64,000 nucleotides of DNA from Caulobacter sp031457805 (lineage in GTDB: Bacteria > Pseudomonadota > Alphaproteobacteria > Caulobacterales > Caulobacteraceae): positions 1 to 64,000 of the forward strand of contig NZ_JAVDXI010000009.1 of assembly GCF_031457805.1 (NCBI RefSeq), written 5' to 3'. Made by a program: the position numbers and the translations under genes. Below the pieces are notes generated by a model, which saw only the letters and a program-made list of their open reading frames with translations, was not told the origin of the DNA and did not search any database. This document shows, one piece after another, positions 48,408 to 57,591 of the stretch. The first letter of the stretch is position 1; each line of letters begins with the position of its first letter.

Positions 48408-49514
48408 TCAGTGCGCCCCATTGACGGGCAACAGAACGACCACACGGGTCCCAGGTTCCGCGTCGGTGGTCTCCCATTTCGCCTTCAATTGCTGGCAGAG
48501 CAGTTGAACGATGGTCAGGCCAAAGCCGGAGGTCTTCGTTTCGCTATTCGAACCAACGCCGTCGTCGGCGATTTCGATCCGGAAGTCGCCGTTGAGGCGA
48601 GAGACACCGACAAAGATGCGACCCCCGCGTCCTTCAGGAAAGCCGTGCCGAAGGGCGTTGGTCAGCAGTTCGTTGACCACCAGGGCGAGCGGCGCCGCCT
48701 TGGCGGCGGGGATTTCCACGCGTTCGAGATCCAGCTCGACCCGGATGTCGTCACGCATGGCCGAACCCATCAGGTCGGCGACCATGTCCCGAATGAACGC
48801 CGAAACGTCGAAGCGCTCCACATCCTCGCTTTGGAACAGGCGTCGATGGACCGTCGCAATGGCGTTCACCCGGCCCAACATTCCCTTTAGCGACGCCTTG
48901 ATCGCAGGATCAGGCACGCGCCGGTTTTGCAGCAGCAACAGGCTCGAGATGAGCTGAAGATTGTTCTTCACGCGGTGATCCACCTCGTGAAGAAGGACGG
49001 TCTTCTGCTCCAGAGCTTGGGTGAGTTCGCGTGTCCGCTCATCGACCATCTGCTGAAGGCCGTCGCTGTGGTCGCGGGCGCGAACCTCGATAGCCTTCTT
49101 GTCGGTGACATCCAGCTGCGAGCCGAAGAAATAAACGATCTGACCGGCGTCGTTCCGCACGGGCGATAGGTAAAGCGCGTTCCAGAACGACGATCCGTCC
49201 TTGCGATAGTTGAGGAGGTCGACGGCGACGTCGTCCCCCGCCGCCACGGCGTCACGCACGGTCTTGACGGTCTCGGGGTCTGTGTCGGGCCCCTGCAAGA
49301 AGCGGCAGTTGCGGCCGATAACTTCGTCCCGCGCGTAGCCAGTCAGCTTCAGGAAGGCGTCGTTTGCAAAGATGATCGGGTTGTCGGCCTGGGTGGCGTC
49401 CGCCACGATCATGGCCATCCGCGTGGCGCGGATCGCGGCGGCGAAAGGGTCGTCGACGCCATGTCCGGCGGCGAGCCGTTCGCCGGCCCGGCGCGATTCC
49501 GAATAGTCTTCCAA
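48408..49514 (-). CDS. lovK: Blue-light-sensing LOV histidine kinase LovK
   Basis: 368 residues. The N-terminal LOV (PAS) domain has the flavin-reactive Cys70 in GRNCRFLQGPDTDP, plus NDAFLKLTGY and YRKDGSSFWNALYLSPV. The kinase belongs to the HisKA_2 group, with phospho-acceptor His180 in LLHEVDHRVKNNLQLISSLL; ATPase motifs are NELLTNALRHG, DDGVGS and SGFGLTIVQLL. FMN binding and the Cys adduct make it a photosensor; it regulates cell attachment and the general stress response in Caulobacter. Start codon is TTG, with GGGAG 7 nt upstream. A perfect GGAAC-N16-CGTT promoter lies just before. Confidence 0.95.
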   Translation of the reverse strand: MEDYSESRRAGERLAAGHGVDDPFAAAIRATRMAMIVADATQADNPIIFANDAFLKLTGYARDEVIGRNCRFLQGPDTDPETVKTVRDAVAAGDDVAVDLLNYRKDGSSFWNALYLSPVRNDAGQIVYFFGSQLDVTDKKAIEVRARDHSDGLQQMVDERTRELTQALEQKTVLLHEVDHRVKNNLQLISSLLLLQNRRVPDPAIKASLKGMLGRVNAIATVHRRLFQSEDVERFDVSAFIRDMVADLMGSAMRDDIRVELDLERVEIPAAKAAPLALVVNELLTNALRHGFPEGRGGRIFVGVSRLNGDFRIEIADDGVGSNSETKTSGFGLTIVQLLCQQLKAKWETTDAEPGTRVVVLLPVNGAH

Positions 49515-49544
49515 GGCTAAGCTCCCACCTCCCCGTGGACGCTC

Positions 49545-49569
49545 AACGTACCCGATCCTGTCGAGTTCC
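49545..49569 (-). promoter_or_regulatory. SigT/EcfG-type promoter of lovK-lovR
   Basis: Read on the minus strand: GGAAC (49569-49565), 16 bp, CGTT (49548-49545). The transcript would start about 8 nt downstream, leaving a leader of about 20-25 nt that just holds the GGGAG ribosome site before TTG 49514. Known Caulobacter biology has lovK/lovR under SigT, forming feedback on the stress response. Confidence 0.8.
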
Positions 49570-49725
49570 CAACAGGGGTTATAGCCGACGAAGAAACGGC
49601 GGGGGCCCGCTAAGGACTCCCGCCGTCAAAACGCGGCGAACTTGGGGAGGAATGGCCCCTGGGGCCAGTCGCCGCGATGGTCGAGGGTTGATCCGGACTT
49701 CCCGGACAGGATCAGCCCCCGGGTG

Positions 49726-50775
49726 TCACCTGGGCTGATAGATTCGATCGAACACGCCGCCGTCGGCGAAGTGGGTCGCCTGCGCCTTCTTCCAGCCCCC
49801 GAAGGTGTCGTCGATCGTCACCAGAGGGATTTGCTTGAACCGGCTCGCGTACTTGGCGGCGACCGCCGCGTTACGAGGGCGATAATAGTGCTTGCCGATG
49901 AGTTCCTGCGCCAGCGGGCTGTAGAGGAAGTTCAGATACCCCTCCGCCACGGTGCGGGTCTTGCGGCGATCCACATTCTTGTCGACCAGAGCGACAGGCG
50001 GTTCGGCGAGGATCGACAGCGACGGATAGACGATGTCGAACTTGCCTGGCAGTTCCTCTTGCGCGAGGTAGGCTTCATTCTCCCACGCCAGCAGAACATC
50101 GCCGATGCCGCGCTGGGTGAAGGTGGTCGTCGCGCCGCGTGCGCCCGTGTCCAGGATGGGCACGTGGTCGAACAGCGCCTTGACGTACGCCTCGGCCTTC
50201 GCCGGATTGCCGCCGGGCTGCTTCAGGGCCCAGGCCCAGGCCGCCAGATAGTTCCAGCGTGCGCCGCCCGAGGTCTTGGGGTTGGGCGTAATCACGTCGA
50301 TGCCCGGTTTGATCAGGTCGCTCCAGTCCCTGATCTTCCAGGGATTGCCCTTGCGGACCAGGAAGACGATCGTGGAGGTGTAGGGCGTGGAATTTTGCGG
50401 CAGGCGTGACTGCCAGTTCGCGGGCAGCAGCCTGGCCTTCGCGGCGATCTCGTCGATATCGTAGGCGAGCGCTAGGGTGACGACATCGGCTTGCAAGCCG
50501 TCGATCACGGAGCGGGCCTGTTTGCCCGAGCCGCCGTGGCTCTGGTTGATGGTCAGGGTCTGGCCGACGCGCGACTTCCAGTACGCTGCAAACGCCGCAT
50601 TGACCTCCTTGTAGAGCTCGCGCGTCGGATCGTAGCTGACATTCAGAAGCGTGACGGGCTTGGCTTGGGCATGGGCGACACCGCCAAGCACGGCTGGAGC
50701 GGCGAGCGCACCAAGGCCGGCGGTGGCCGCGCCGAGGACACCTCGACGTGTGGGTTTGTCAGAGTGACGAGCCAT
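49726..50775 (-). CDS. sbp: Sulfate ABC transporter substrate-binding protein
   Basis: 349 residues. The twin-arginine-like signal TRRGVLGAATAGLGALAAPAVLGGVAHA ends AHA-QA. The mature protein follows the Sbp/CysP pattern: LLNVSYDPTRELYKEVN, INQSHGGSGKQARSVIDGL (oxyanion-binding Ser/Gly), DVVTLALAYDID, VITPNPKTSGGARWNYLAAWAW, and LNFLYSPLAQELIGKHYYRPRN. It binds sulfate or thiosulfate in the periplasm. The permease and ATPase genes (cysTWA) are not in the window. It follows a porin gene by 24 bp on the same strand, probably co-transcribed. Confidence 0.92.
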   Translation of the reverse strand: MARHSDKPTRRGVLGAATAGLGALAAPAVLGGVAHAQAKPVTLLNVSYDPTRELYKEVNAAFAAYWKSRVGQTLTINQSHGGSGKQARSVIDGLQADVVTLALAYDIDEIAAKARLLPANWQSRLPQNSTPYTSTIVFLVRKGNPWKIRDWSDLIKPGIDVITPNPKTSGGARWNYLAAWAWALKQPGGNPAKAEAYVKALFDHVPILDTGARGATTTFTQRGIGDVLLAWENEAYLAQEELPGKFDIVYPSLSILAEPPVALVDKNVDRRKTRTVAEGYLNFLYSPLAQELIGKHYYRPRNAAVAAKYASRFKQIPLVTIDDTFGGWKKAQATHFADGGVFDRIYQPR

Positions 50776-50799
50776 GAAGTGTCCTCGGAGCTTTGAAGG

Positions 50800-52338
50800 T
50801 TAGAACGCGTACTGTGTTCGGACGGACCAGATATCGAGGTCTTGCCCGACTTGCGCTCCGGCGACCGGGGTCGAGCCGGCGACAAAGGCCGTACCACCAG
50901 GCGAAAGGCGCTTGACCTCGACATTGCGATAGGCGGCAGAAAGCGAAACGACCGGATTGAGATACCAGTTCACGCCGAGCGACAGGATGTTCTGCTCGCC
51001 GCCCCGGATCGCGCCCGTGACGGGCGCTGAGCCCGCCGGACCCGCCAGGTAGTCGAGATCGAAGGTCGAATAGCGCGCGGCGAGTTCGACCGCGCCCCAA
51101 TTGCCCTTCTTCAGGTCGAAGGGCTTGGCGGGCCGCGGCGCGTCAAAACCGGCGGTTGCGGTGCTATAGCGGCGGGGTTCGCCCGTCAGCGTCCAGCCCG
51201 CCTGAACGTACCAGCCGTTGAACTTCGGATCCGGCAATGTGCTGTTGCGGCGCTTGACCTGGATGTCGAAGTACTCGGCCTGAACAAACACGTTGTTTCG
51301 CTGGGCGCCGAGTTCCAATCCGATGGCGGTCAGGCCGTCGGCGTCGATGTTGCCCGTATCGATCAGCCGAGTCCCATCAACGCGCAATTCCGGCCGGTCG
51401 CGCAGTCGCAGGTTGCTGGTCGCGCCGCCGGTGGCCGCGACGTCCGGTCCGCTCTTTGCGGGGCTGATGACAAGGTTGGCGTTCACACCGGTGTGGACCA
51501 GCCACCCGTCGCCCTTCAGAGGCACATAGGCGAAGCGCCCCACGAAGCCTAGTTGCTCATCGAAGGTCTGGGTGGTGACAGTGTTGCCGGTCACGGCCGC
51601 CGAGACGTTCCAGCGCTCGCCATTGCCCAAGACGCCGATCGCAGCGCGGCCATCACCCCCGGCGACGCCACGGACAGTCTCGGCGACCGAGGCGCGTTCG
51701 ACAAACAGCGAGCCCGTGTTGTTGGCCGCGTCCTCGAGGCTGGTCACAGGCGCATAGACGCCGGCGCGGATTTTGAGAGGCAGGCCGCTGTATTGCACCC
51801 AGGCCGAAGAGATCTTGCCGGCCTCTTCCGTGCCTGAACCGCCAAAGTCGTAGATCATGTTGTAGTCGAACACGCCGAAGGCCTTGCCTTCGATGCCGAG
51901 ACGGGCGCGGCGCACGTTCGCGCCGTCCGAAAGATCGCGGGCGCGATCGTTCTCGGTTGCGTCGCCGAAGGAGCCGCGGCGGAAGTCTGTGCTGAGCGGG
52001 CCCGCGCTTTTCTGGTCATAGAGCGCAGCGTCTGCCTGGAAGATCCCCCGGATCGAGGCGGAAAAGGCTCCATCGCCCGTGGAGAAAGTCGGGCGCGCGT
52101 TCGCGAGGCTGACGGTCGTGGCGCTTTGCGCGGCTCTAACGTCCTTGACGCTGGCGGCGGTCGCGGCCTTCAGGTCCGAAACCTGCTTCTGCAGGGCCTC
52201 GAGCTGGGCCTCCAACGCGGCGATGCGCGCGGCGGCGTTGTCGGGTGAGACGGTTTGAGCCGAAGCGGCGCCGGCGGTTGCGAGCAGGGAAGCGCCAGCG
52301 ATCAGAGCGGCGCGGAAGGCGGTCTTGGTGGTGATCAT
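50800..52338 (-). CDS. Anion-type outer-membrane porin (OprO/OprP family)
   Basis: 512 residues with signal peptide AALIAGASLLATAGAASA-QT, a short coiled coil (IAALEAQLEALQKQVSDLKAAT) that forms the periplasmic trimer stalk, and a beta-barrel ending in ...SVRTQYAF with the C-terminal Phe required for insertion. FSASIRGIFQADAALYDQK opens the barrel as in OprO/OprP. These are often labelled phosphate-selective, but the downstream partner is a sulfate-binding protein, so sulfate is the better guess. GAGGGGA precedes the ATG. Confidence 0.88.
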   Translation of the reverse strand: MITTKTAFRAALIAGASLLATAGAASAQTVSPDNAAARIAALEAQLEALQKQVSDLKAATAASVKDVRAAQSATTVSLANARPTFSTGDGAFSASIRGIFQADAALYDQKSAGPLSTDFRRGSFGDATENDRARDLSDGANVRRARLGIEGKAFGVFDYNMIYDFGGSGTEEAGKISSAWVQYSGLPLKIRAGVYAPVTSLEDAANNTGSLFVERASVAETVRGVAGGDGRAAIGVLGNGERWNVSAAVTGNTVTTQTFDEQLGFVGRFAYVPLKGDGWLVHTGVNANLVISPAKSGPDVAATGGATSNLRLRDRPELRVDGTRLIDTGNIDADGLTAIGLELGAQRNNVFVQAEYFDIQVKRRNSTLPDPKFNGWYVQAGWTLTGEPRRYSTATAGFDAPRPAKPFDLKKGNWGAVELAARYSTFDLDYLAGPAGSAPVTGAIRGGEQNILSLGVNWYLNPVVSLSAAYRNVEVKRLSPGGTAFVAGSTPVAGAQVGQDLDIWSVRTQYAF

Positions 52339-52399
52339 CGTTAGTCCCCTCTCGGCGCCGCTGTGCGGGCCGACCTGCCGAACTCAAGGAAGACGATTA

Positions 52400-52413
52400 T
52401 TCCTAGTTCGGAA
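52400..52413 (-). promoter_or_regulatory. Short inverted repeat upstream of the porin-sbp pair
   Basis: TTCC-TAGTTC-GGAA lies 62 bp before the porin start codon, within an AT-richer stretch (52396-52424). It may be a regulator site for the porin-sbp operon. The arms are only 4 bp, so chance is not excluded. No Pho-box-like CTGTCAT repeat is seen here. Confidence 0.3.
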
Positions 52414-52529
52414 ATAGAGATTAAGGGAGCCGGCCCCGAGATTTTCTGGAGGCGCGGCGAAGTGTCGCGGAAAAGGCCGCGAATCTTCCACGGAATCAAA
52501 TGGTTGAAGCCATTAACAACCCGTTCACG

Positions 52530-52561
52530 AAAAAGGCCGCTCCGGTCTCCCGAAGCGGCCT
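52530..52561 (-). terminator. Intrinsic terminator of the autotransporter gene
   Basis: AGGCCGCT (52534-52541) pairs with AGCGGCCT (52554-52561), and on the minus strand the stem is followed by TTTTT. It lies about 40 bp after the autotransporter stop. Confidence 0.85.
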
Positions 52562-52599
52562 CTGCAACGAATACGGTGTATTGGGACGATTTGACGCGG

Positions 52600-55500
52600 T
52601 TAGAACATCGCCCGGCCAGAGAGGCGCAGGTTGTAGCGCTTCTGCTTCTTGGCGGCTTCGACGCCGCCCTCCAGGGCCAGATACGACATGGGCGTGCCCG
52701 CTCGTAGAGCGAAGCCGGCGGTGAGCGCGCCCTGCTTGTCGTCCATGGCCGCCAACGAGAAGGCGTTGCCGCCCTTGAAGCGCGCGACGGTGTCGCCCAC
52801 GGACCCGGCCAGCGTCTGACGATAGCCGACGCGGACTTCCGGGCGCCACCAGACCTGCTTGCCGAAGTCCGCGCCCATCACCACGCCCAGCTCGCCGCTG
52901 AGATTGCTGGACGTGCGCTTGTCCACGGTCAGGTCGAACGCATCGCCGCCGCCCTTTTCGGTGCGCTTGCCTTCGCGGAGCCAGACATAGTCGAGACGGC
53001 CCTCGGGGCGAGCGAAGAACCGGCCGAACTTCTGTTCGTACGCCATGCCGGCATAGGCGTTGGCGGTCACGCCATTCCAATCGGCGCTGTTCTGCAAGAG
53101 CAGGTCCGCGACGCCATCGCCGCTGGCGTCCGGGGCGATGAAACGACGATCGCCCTGGAAGAACGCGTAGCCCAGGCCGCCGCCGGCGTTGAAGCGCCAA
53201 CCGCCGACCGAGCGCCGCCAATAGGCCCCGCTCTGAACGAACGAGGCGGTCGTCTGTTCGCCGACCTTGGCCACCGTGTCGTGTTCTTCGATGCTGACAT
53301 AGGCCAGCGTCAGGCCCAGAGCGCCGCCAGCGTCGCCCATCGCTTCGTAGCCGCCCACGAAGCCGAAGGCCTGGGTGTCGGAACCGAGGGTCTGGTCGGT
53401 GTCGCGACGGGTCAGGGAGTTGATTTCCTGAACCCATACGCTGTCGGGACCATAGCGATCGCCCGGATCCGGACGGAACATGGTGGCCGCCGAAACCTGC
53501 TGGTTGACCGATTGTAGCGCCGCGAAGAGGCCTTCGCCCTGATCAGGCAGCATCTGGTCGTAGAGGTCGCGGAAGCCATCGCGCGTCGTCTGGTTCAAGA
53601 AGGTCGCGGCCAGTGTGGTGTCTGCGCCGAGCGCGCTGAACACGGCGTCGTAGGCCGAGGCCTCAGCCTGGTTGAAACCGATCTCCGACGAGGAGCGGCG
53701 ACGCACGTCGATATAGACATTGTTGGCGTCGGCGCGGCTGGTCGCGACATAGAGATAGGGCGACGAGGCGAGCAGGCTGTTGCCGATCGTCCCGACGCTG
53801 ATGTTCGACCCTTGAATGACGGTGAAGGTGGTCGGCTGCTTGACCAGGTTGGCCATGCGGATGCCCAGTTCGGCGCCCGAGGCGATCGTGGTGGAGCCAG
53901 ACACGACGAGCTTGGTGTTCGCGCCGGCCGCCGGATCTGCGGAGAACAGGAGCTTCGCCTTGCCGCCCAGAGTCACGCTGCTGACATTGATGGTGTCGGC
54001 GTTGGCGATGGCCAGGCTGCCGTTGGCGATCGACAGGTCCAACTTCCCATCGCTGTCGTAAAGCTTGCCGACGGCGACGCCGCCGCCATCGATCGACAGG
54101 CGGTCCTGGCCGGCGCCGAACGACATCTCGCCCAGCAGCGTGCCGCTCCAGAGGTTCAGGGTGTCGGCTCCAGAGCCGAAAAGCACGTCGCCAATGACGG
54201 ACGGCGCCACCGTCGTCGAGGTCGAGGTCGAGCTTGAGGTGGTGTCTGTGCTGGGGAAAGTGCTCGTCGACGTGAAGTCGGCGGGGCCCGACTGGGTGAA
54301 GGTCACGCCAGACGTGTTCGCGCGCAGATCCAGCGCGATCGTTCGACCCGTGGAGGTCACGGTCGCGAGCGTGCCGTCGGCCTTGTACGCGGGCGCCGAA
54401 ACCGTCGTCCGGATGGAGCCGGTGTTGGAGATGGTCCTAAGAGTCCCGGCCTGGTCAAGCACGGCGATCGCATCGCCCGTCTCGCCCGTCCGCGTGACCG
54501 TTATGCTGCCCGTGTTGCTGAAGCTGGTGGCTGAAGCGCCGCTAGCGATCACGAGCGCGCGGGCGTCAGCCGTGATTCCGGATCCGGCGTACGACGCGCT
54601 GTTGGCGGTTAACGCGCCGCGATTGAGGATCGCCGCGACATTGGAGCCCGAATTCAGCGCCAAGGTCGTCGCGCTCGCCTCGTAGGCGCTCGCGGTGATC
54701 TGCCCGTCGTTCCGCAGGCCGCCCGAAAGCGTGGTCGTGCCGCCGCCGCCGGCGCCGATCGAAACGCCCGTGGCCGAAACGCCGTTGTAGACGCCCGCCG
54801 CCGAGATGGCCCCCTTGGCGATCAGGCCGTAGGCGTTGTCGCCGGTTCCAACCGCGCCCAGGGTGACGTTCTGGCTGGCCGAGCCGATCTGCAACGCCGG
54901 GGCAGCGCCGAAAACGTTGATGCTGGACGTCCCGGTGTTGCTCGACGACACGGTCGAGATCGTCGTGGTTCCGTCGCTGTTGACCTTGGACGAGTAGTTA
55001 AGGCCTTGCAGCAACACGCCGCCGGTGACGTCGCCGGCGATGCGCACGGCTGGCCCACCCTGCAGCAGGTCGTCGGCGTCCAGCTTGTTCAAGGCGTCCA
55101 CGGTCGACGGACGGGTGGTGTAGCGGTAGCCCGTGGCGCTGGCCGCGCCCTGCAGAACGAGCGCGCCGGTGATGTTCGCGTCTACGGCCTCGGCGACGGC
55201 GTTCACGCCTTGCACGTTGATCTGGCCGCCCAACGTCACCTTGCCGGTCACCGGCGCGGCGATCCTCACGCCATAGGCGTTGTCGCCGATGACGCTGATC
55301 GAGCCGAGGTTGGTGATGTTACCGACAACGGAACCTTCCAGCAGAACGCCAGCGGAGTTGTTGCCCTCAATGCTGATGAGGCCGGTCGCGTCATTGACGA
55401 TGTCGCCGGTGAAGGTCCCGGCGTTGGTGAGGCGAACGCCGAAGCGGCTGGCGCCCTGAGCGAACACGCCGTCAAGGTCGCCGTCCGAATCGCTGTCGGA

Positions 55501-55845
55501 CGCGGTATAGTCCTCAAGCAGTGAAATCGTGGCCGAGTTGGTCAGTCCGCCGGTCCGGCCGCCGATGATCAGCACGCCGACGCCGTCGTTGACGCCGGTG
55601 GTCGACAGCGTGCCGAGGTTCGTCACCTTGTGATTGCTGTCGATGGTCACGATCGGGCCGGCCGTGGTCGGCTTGATCGAGCCGTCGGCGGTGATGCGAA
55701 TATCGTCCGCAGCCGTTCCGGTCGCCGTGCTGGTGGCGATCGGCGTCGTTCGCGCGTTGGAGACCGGGGTCTCGGCCGAGGCGGCGAAACCGATGGCCAG
55801 GAGAGGAGCGGCCGCGACCGTCGCGACCAGGACCTTGCGCTGCAT
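52600..55845 (-). CDS. Autotransporter (type V secretion) outer-membrane protein
   Basis: 1081 residues. The signal peptide VLVATVAAAPLLAIGFAASA is followed by a long passenger of beta-helix type, with many short G/N/T-rich repeats (VTNLGTLSTTG, GNITNLGSISVIGDNAYGV, ITNTGSI-like units). The C-terminal translocator barrel (about 800-1081) starts near LYDQMLPDQGEGLFAALQ and ends LSGRAMF with a terminal aromatic. I start it at ATG 55845 (GAGGTG at 8 nt); the same frame is open to 56436 but that part is phoR antisense. The passenger function is unknown; adhesion or surface display is typical. Confidence 0.9.
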   Translation of the reverse strand: MQRKVLVATVAAAPLLAIGFAASAETPVSNARTTPIATSTATGTAADDIRITADGSIKPTTAGPIVTIDSNHKVTNLGTLSTTGVNDGVGVLIIGGRTGGLTNSATISLLEDYTASDSDSDGDLDGVFAQGASRFGVRLTNAGTFTGDIVNDATGLISIEGNNSAGVLLEGSVVGNITNLGSISVIGDNAYGVRIAAPVTGKVTLGGQINVQGVNAVAEAVDANITGALVLQGAASATGYRYTTRPSTVDALNKLDADDLLQGGPAVRIAGDVTGGVLLQGLNYSSKVNSDGTTTISTVSSSNTGTSSINVFGAAPALQIGSASQNVTLGAVGTGDNAYGLIAKGAISAAGVYNGVSATGVSIGAGGGGTTTLSGGLRNDGQITASAYEASATTLALNSGSNVAAILNRGALTANSASYAGSGITADARALVIASGASATSFSNTGSITVTRTGETGDAIAVLDQAGTLRTISNTGSIRTTVSAPAYKADGTLATVTSTGRTIALDLRANTSGVTFTQSGPADFTSTSTFPSTDTTSSSTSTSTTVAPSVIGDVLFGSGADTLNLWSGTLLGEMSFGAGQDRLSIDGGGVAVGKLYDSDGKLDLSIANGSLAIANADTINVSSVTLGGKAKLLFSADPAAGANTKLVVSGSTTIASGAELGIRMANLVKQPTTFTVIQGSNISVGTIGNSLLASSPYLYVATSRADANNVYIDVRRRSSSEIGFNQAEASAYDAVFSALGADTTLAATFLNQTTRDGFRDLYDQMLPDQGEGLFAALQSVNQQVSAATMFRPDPGDRYGPDSVWVQEINSLTRRDTDQTLGSDTQAFGFVGGYEAMGDAGGALGLTLAYVSIEEHDTVAKVGEQTTASFVQSGAYWRRSVGGWRFNAGGGLGYAFFQGDRRFIAPDASGDGVADLLLQNSADWNGVTANAYAGMAYEQKFGRFFARPEGRLDYVWLREGKRTEKGGGDAFDLTVDKRTSSNLSGELGVVMGADFGKQVWWRPEVRVGYRQTLAGSVGDTVARFKGGNAFSLAAMDDKQGALTAGFALRAGTPMSYLALEGGVEAAKKQKRYNLRLSGRAMF

Positions 55846-56019
55846 TACGAACGACACCTCGATAGAAACCGGGCCACTAATTCGGGTCACGATGCGGCGA
55901 AAATGCGGTGAGTCCCGCTCGCAACACGCACTAGGGCGCCAATCGTCTATCGCATGGCTTGGCGGGGCGCCATATCTGCTTCGTCGAATCGCCTCTCGCT
56001 TGAATCGGTGAAGCCCACG

Positions 56020-57429
56020 ATGTCGCTGGCGAAAACGCCCCAGGCCGGTCCGCAGCCCGCGTCGCAGCGAGCGCCGTGGCCTCTCTTGATCGGGCCCGGA
56101 GCCCTGCTGGGCCTTGCGGTCGGCGGTTTCGCCGAGCCCCTGCCTGCGGTCCTCGCCGCCCTGGCGGTCGGCGGCGCGGGCGTTCTGCTGAATCGCCGGA
56201 GCGAGACCGAGCCTGCGGGCGCCGCGCCCAGCGCGCTGGTTCAACCGGCCGCGAAATCTGTCGAACCGCCACCGTTCGCCGCGATTCTGGATCGCCTGCC
56301 CGACCCGCTGATGGTGATCGCCGCCGAGGAAGCCGATGATCTGACGGGGCGTCGCTTTTTGTTCGCCAACGCCGCGGCGCGGGAGCTGTTCAAGATCCAG
56401 CACGATGGCGCGCTGCTCGTGACGGCCGTACGACATCCCCGCGTCCTGGAGGCCGTCGATGAGGCCTTGTTCGGCGGGATCGAGGGCATGGCCGAGTTTG
56501 AGACCGGAGGTGTCCAGGGACGCTCGTGGCTAGCCTACGCCCGTCCGCTCAAGGAGACGATCGGCCGCTCCCGCCTGGCGCTGCTCGCCCTGCGGGACGA
56601 AACCGACGCCCGGCGCAGCGAGCGCACGCGGGCGGACTTTCTGGCCAACGCCAGCCATGAGCTGCGAACGCCGCTCGCTTCGCTGTCCGGCTTCATCGAG
56701 ACCTTGCGCGGCCACGCCAAGGATGATCCCGGCGCGCGCGACAAGTTTCTGGCCATCATGCTGGCCCAGGCCGAGCGCATGTCGCGCCTGATCGACGACC
56801 TGATGAGTCTCTCGCGGATCGAGCTGAACGAGCACATCGCGCCGTTGGGCCGCGTCGATCTGGCGATGGCGGTGATCGACGTGATTGACGCGCTTGGTCC
56901 CCAGGCCCGCGACAAGGCGGTGACGTTTGACCCGGTGTTGCCGCCGCGCGGTGGGGCCGTGGTGGAGGGCGACCGCGACCAGATCATCCAGGTCATCCAG
57001 AACTTGGTCGACAACGCCATCAAGTATACGCCGCGCGAGGGCGTGGTGCGGGTCGAGGTCTTCCCCAGCTTGGCCGTCGAGGCGGCCTCCGCGCCGCGCG
57101 ATCCGGCGGCCTCGAGGATGTCGTTGCTGACGCCGGATCATGATCCGGCCGAGCGCTACGCGGTGCTTCGCGTCACCGATCGCGGTCCCGGATTGGCGCG
57201 CGAACACCTGCCGCGCCTGACCGAGCGGTTCTATCGCGTCGAGGGCCAGAAGAGCGGCGACAGGTCAGGAACGGGTCTGGGGCTGGCGATCGTCAAACAC
57301 ATCATGAACCGCCATCGCGGCGGCCTGACCGTCGAGAGCGTTCAGGGCCAGGGGGCTACATTCGGAGTCTACCTTCCGATGGCAAAAGCCGAGGCCGCAA
57401 CCAGCGCGTTGACGCCTGTCGACGCCTGA
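56020..57429 (+). CDS. phoR: Phosphate regulon sensor histidine kinase PhoR
   Basis: 469 residues. Two hydrophobic segments lie near the N-terminus (LLIGPGALLGLAVGGF and LPAVLAALAVGGAGVLL) with almost no periplasmic loop, as usual for PhoR. A PAS domain follows (ILDRLPDPLMVIAAEEAD), then the H-box FLANASHELRTPLASLSGFIETL, N-box VIQNLVDNAIKYTPREG, and G-boxes DRGPGLA and GTGLGLAIVKHI. It senses phosphate through the Pst system and phosphorylates PhoB, encoded five genes downstream. ATG 56020 is preferred over 55954. Confidence 0.94.
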   Translation: MSLAKTPQAGPQPASQRAPWPLLIGPGALLGLAVGGFAEPLPAVLAALAVGGAGVLLNRRSETEPAGAAPSALVQPAAKSVEPPPFAAILDRLPDPLMVIAAEEADDLTGRRFLFANAAARELFKIQHDGALLVTAVRHPRVLEAVDEALFGGIEGMAEFETGGVQGRSWLAYARPLKETIGRSRLALLALRDETDARRSERTRADFLANASHELRTPLASLSGFIETLRGHAKDDPGARDKFLAIMLAQAERMSRLIDDLMSLSRIELNEHIAPLGRVDLAMAVIDVIDALGPQARDKAVTFDPVLPPRGGAVVEGDRDQIIQVIQNLVDNAIKYTPREGVVRVEVFPSLAVEAASAPRDPAASRMSLLTPDHDPAERYAVLRVTDRGPGLAREHLPRLTERFYRVEGQKSGDRSGTGLGLAIVKHIMNRHRGGLTVESVQGQGATFGVYLPMAKAEAATSALTPVDA

Positions 57430-57470
57430 AAGCGGGGTTTTGGCCCGGAGAGTCGTCGGGGCTTCGGGCG

Positions 57471-57503
57471 TTGTCGTCAAACTGTCATGTAAGTGTCGCA
57501 TAA
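57471..57503 (+). promoter_or_regulatory. Pho box before pstC
   Basis: Three direct repeats with an 11-bp period: TTGTCGT at 57471, CTGTCAT at 57482 and GTGTCGC at 57493, each followed by a short A/T-rich spacer (CAAA, GTAA, ATAA). The middle unit is a perfect PhoB half-site. A -10-like GCATAGAC lies at 57520-57527, and pstC starts at 57592. pstC should therefore have its own PhoB-activated promoter, separate from any upstream phoR promoter. Confidence 0.85.
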
Positions 57504-57591
57504 GCGCGGCGCCGGACCGGCATAGACGGACCGGGGGAGGGCCCGCGATCCTGCGCGGCCCTCGACAACTCGCGCAAGATTAGCCTCACGC

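Noticed and set aside
55846..56436. N-terminal extension of the autotransporter frame
   Set aside because: The signal peptide and ribosome site place the start at 55845; the extension is phoR antisense.
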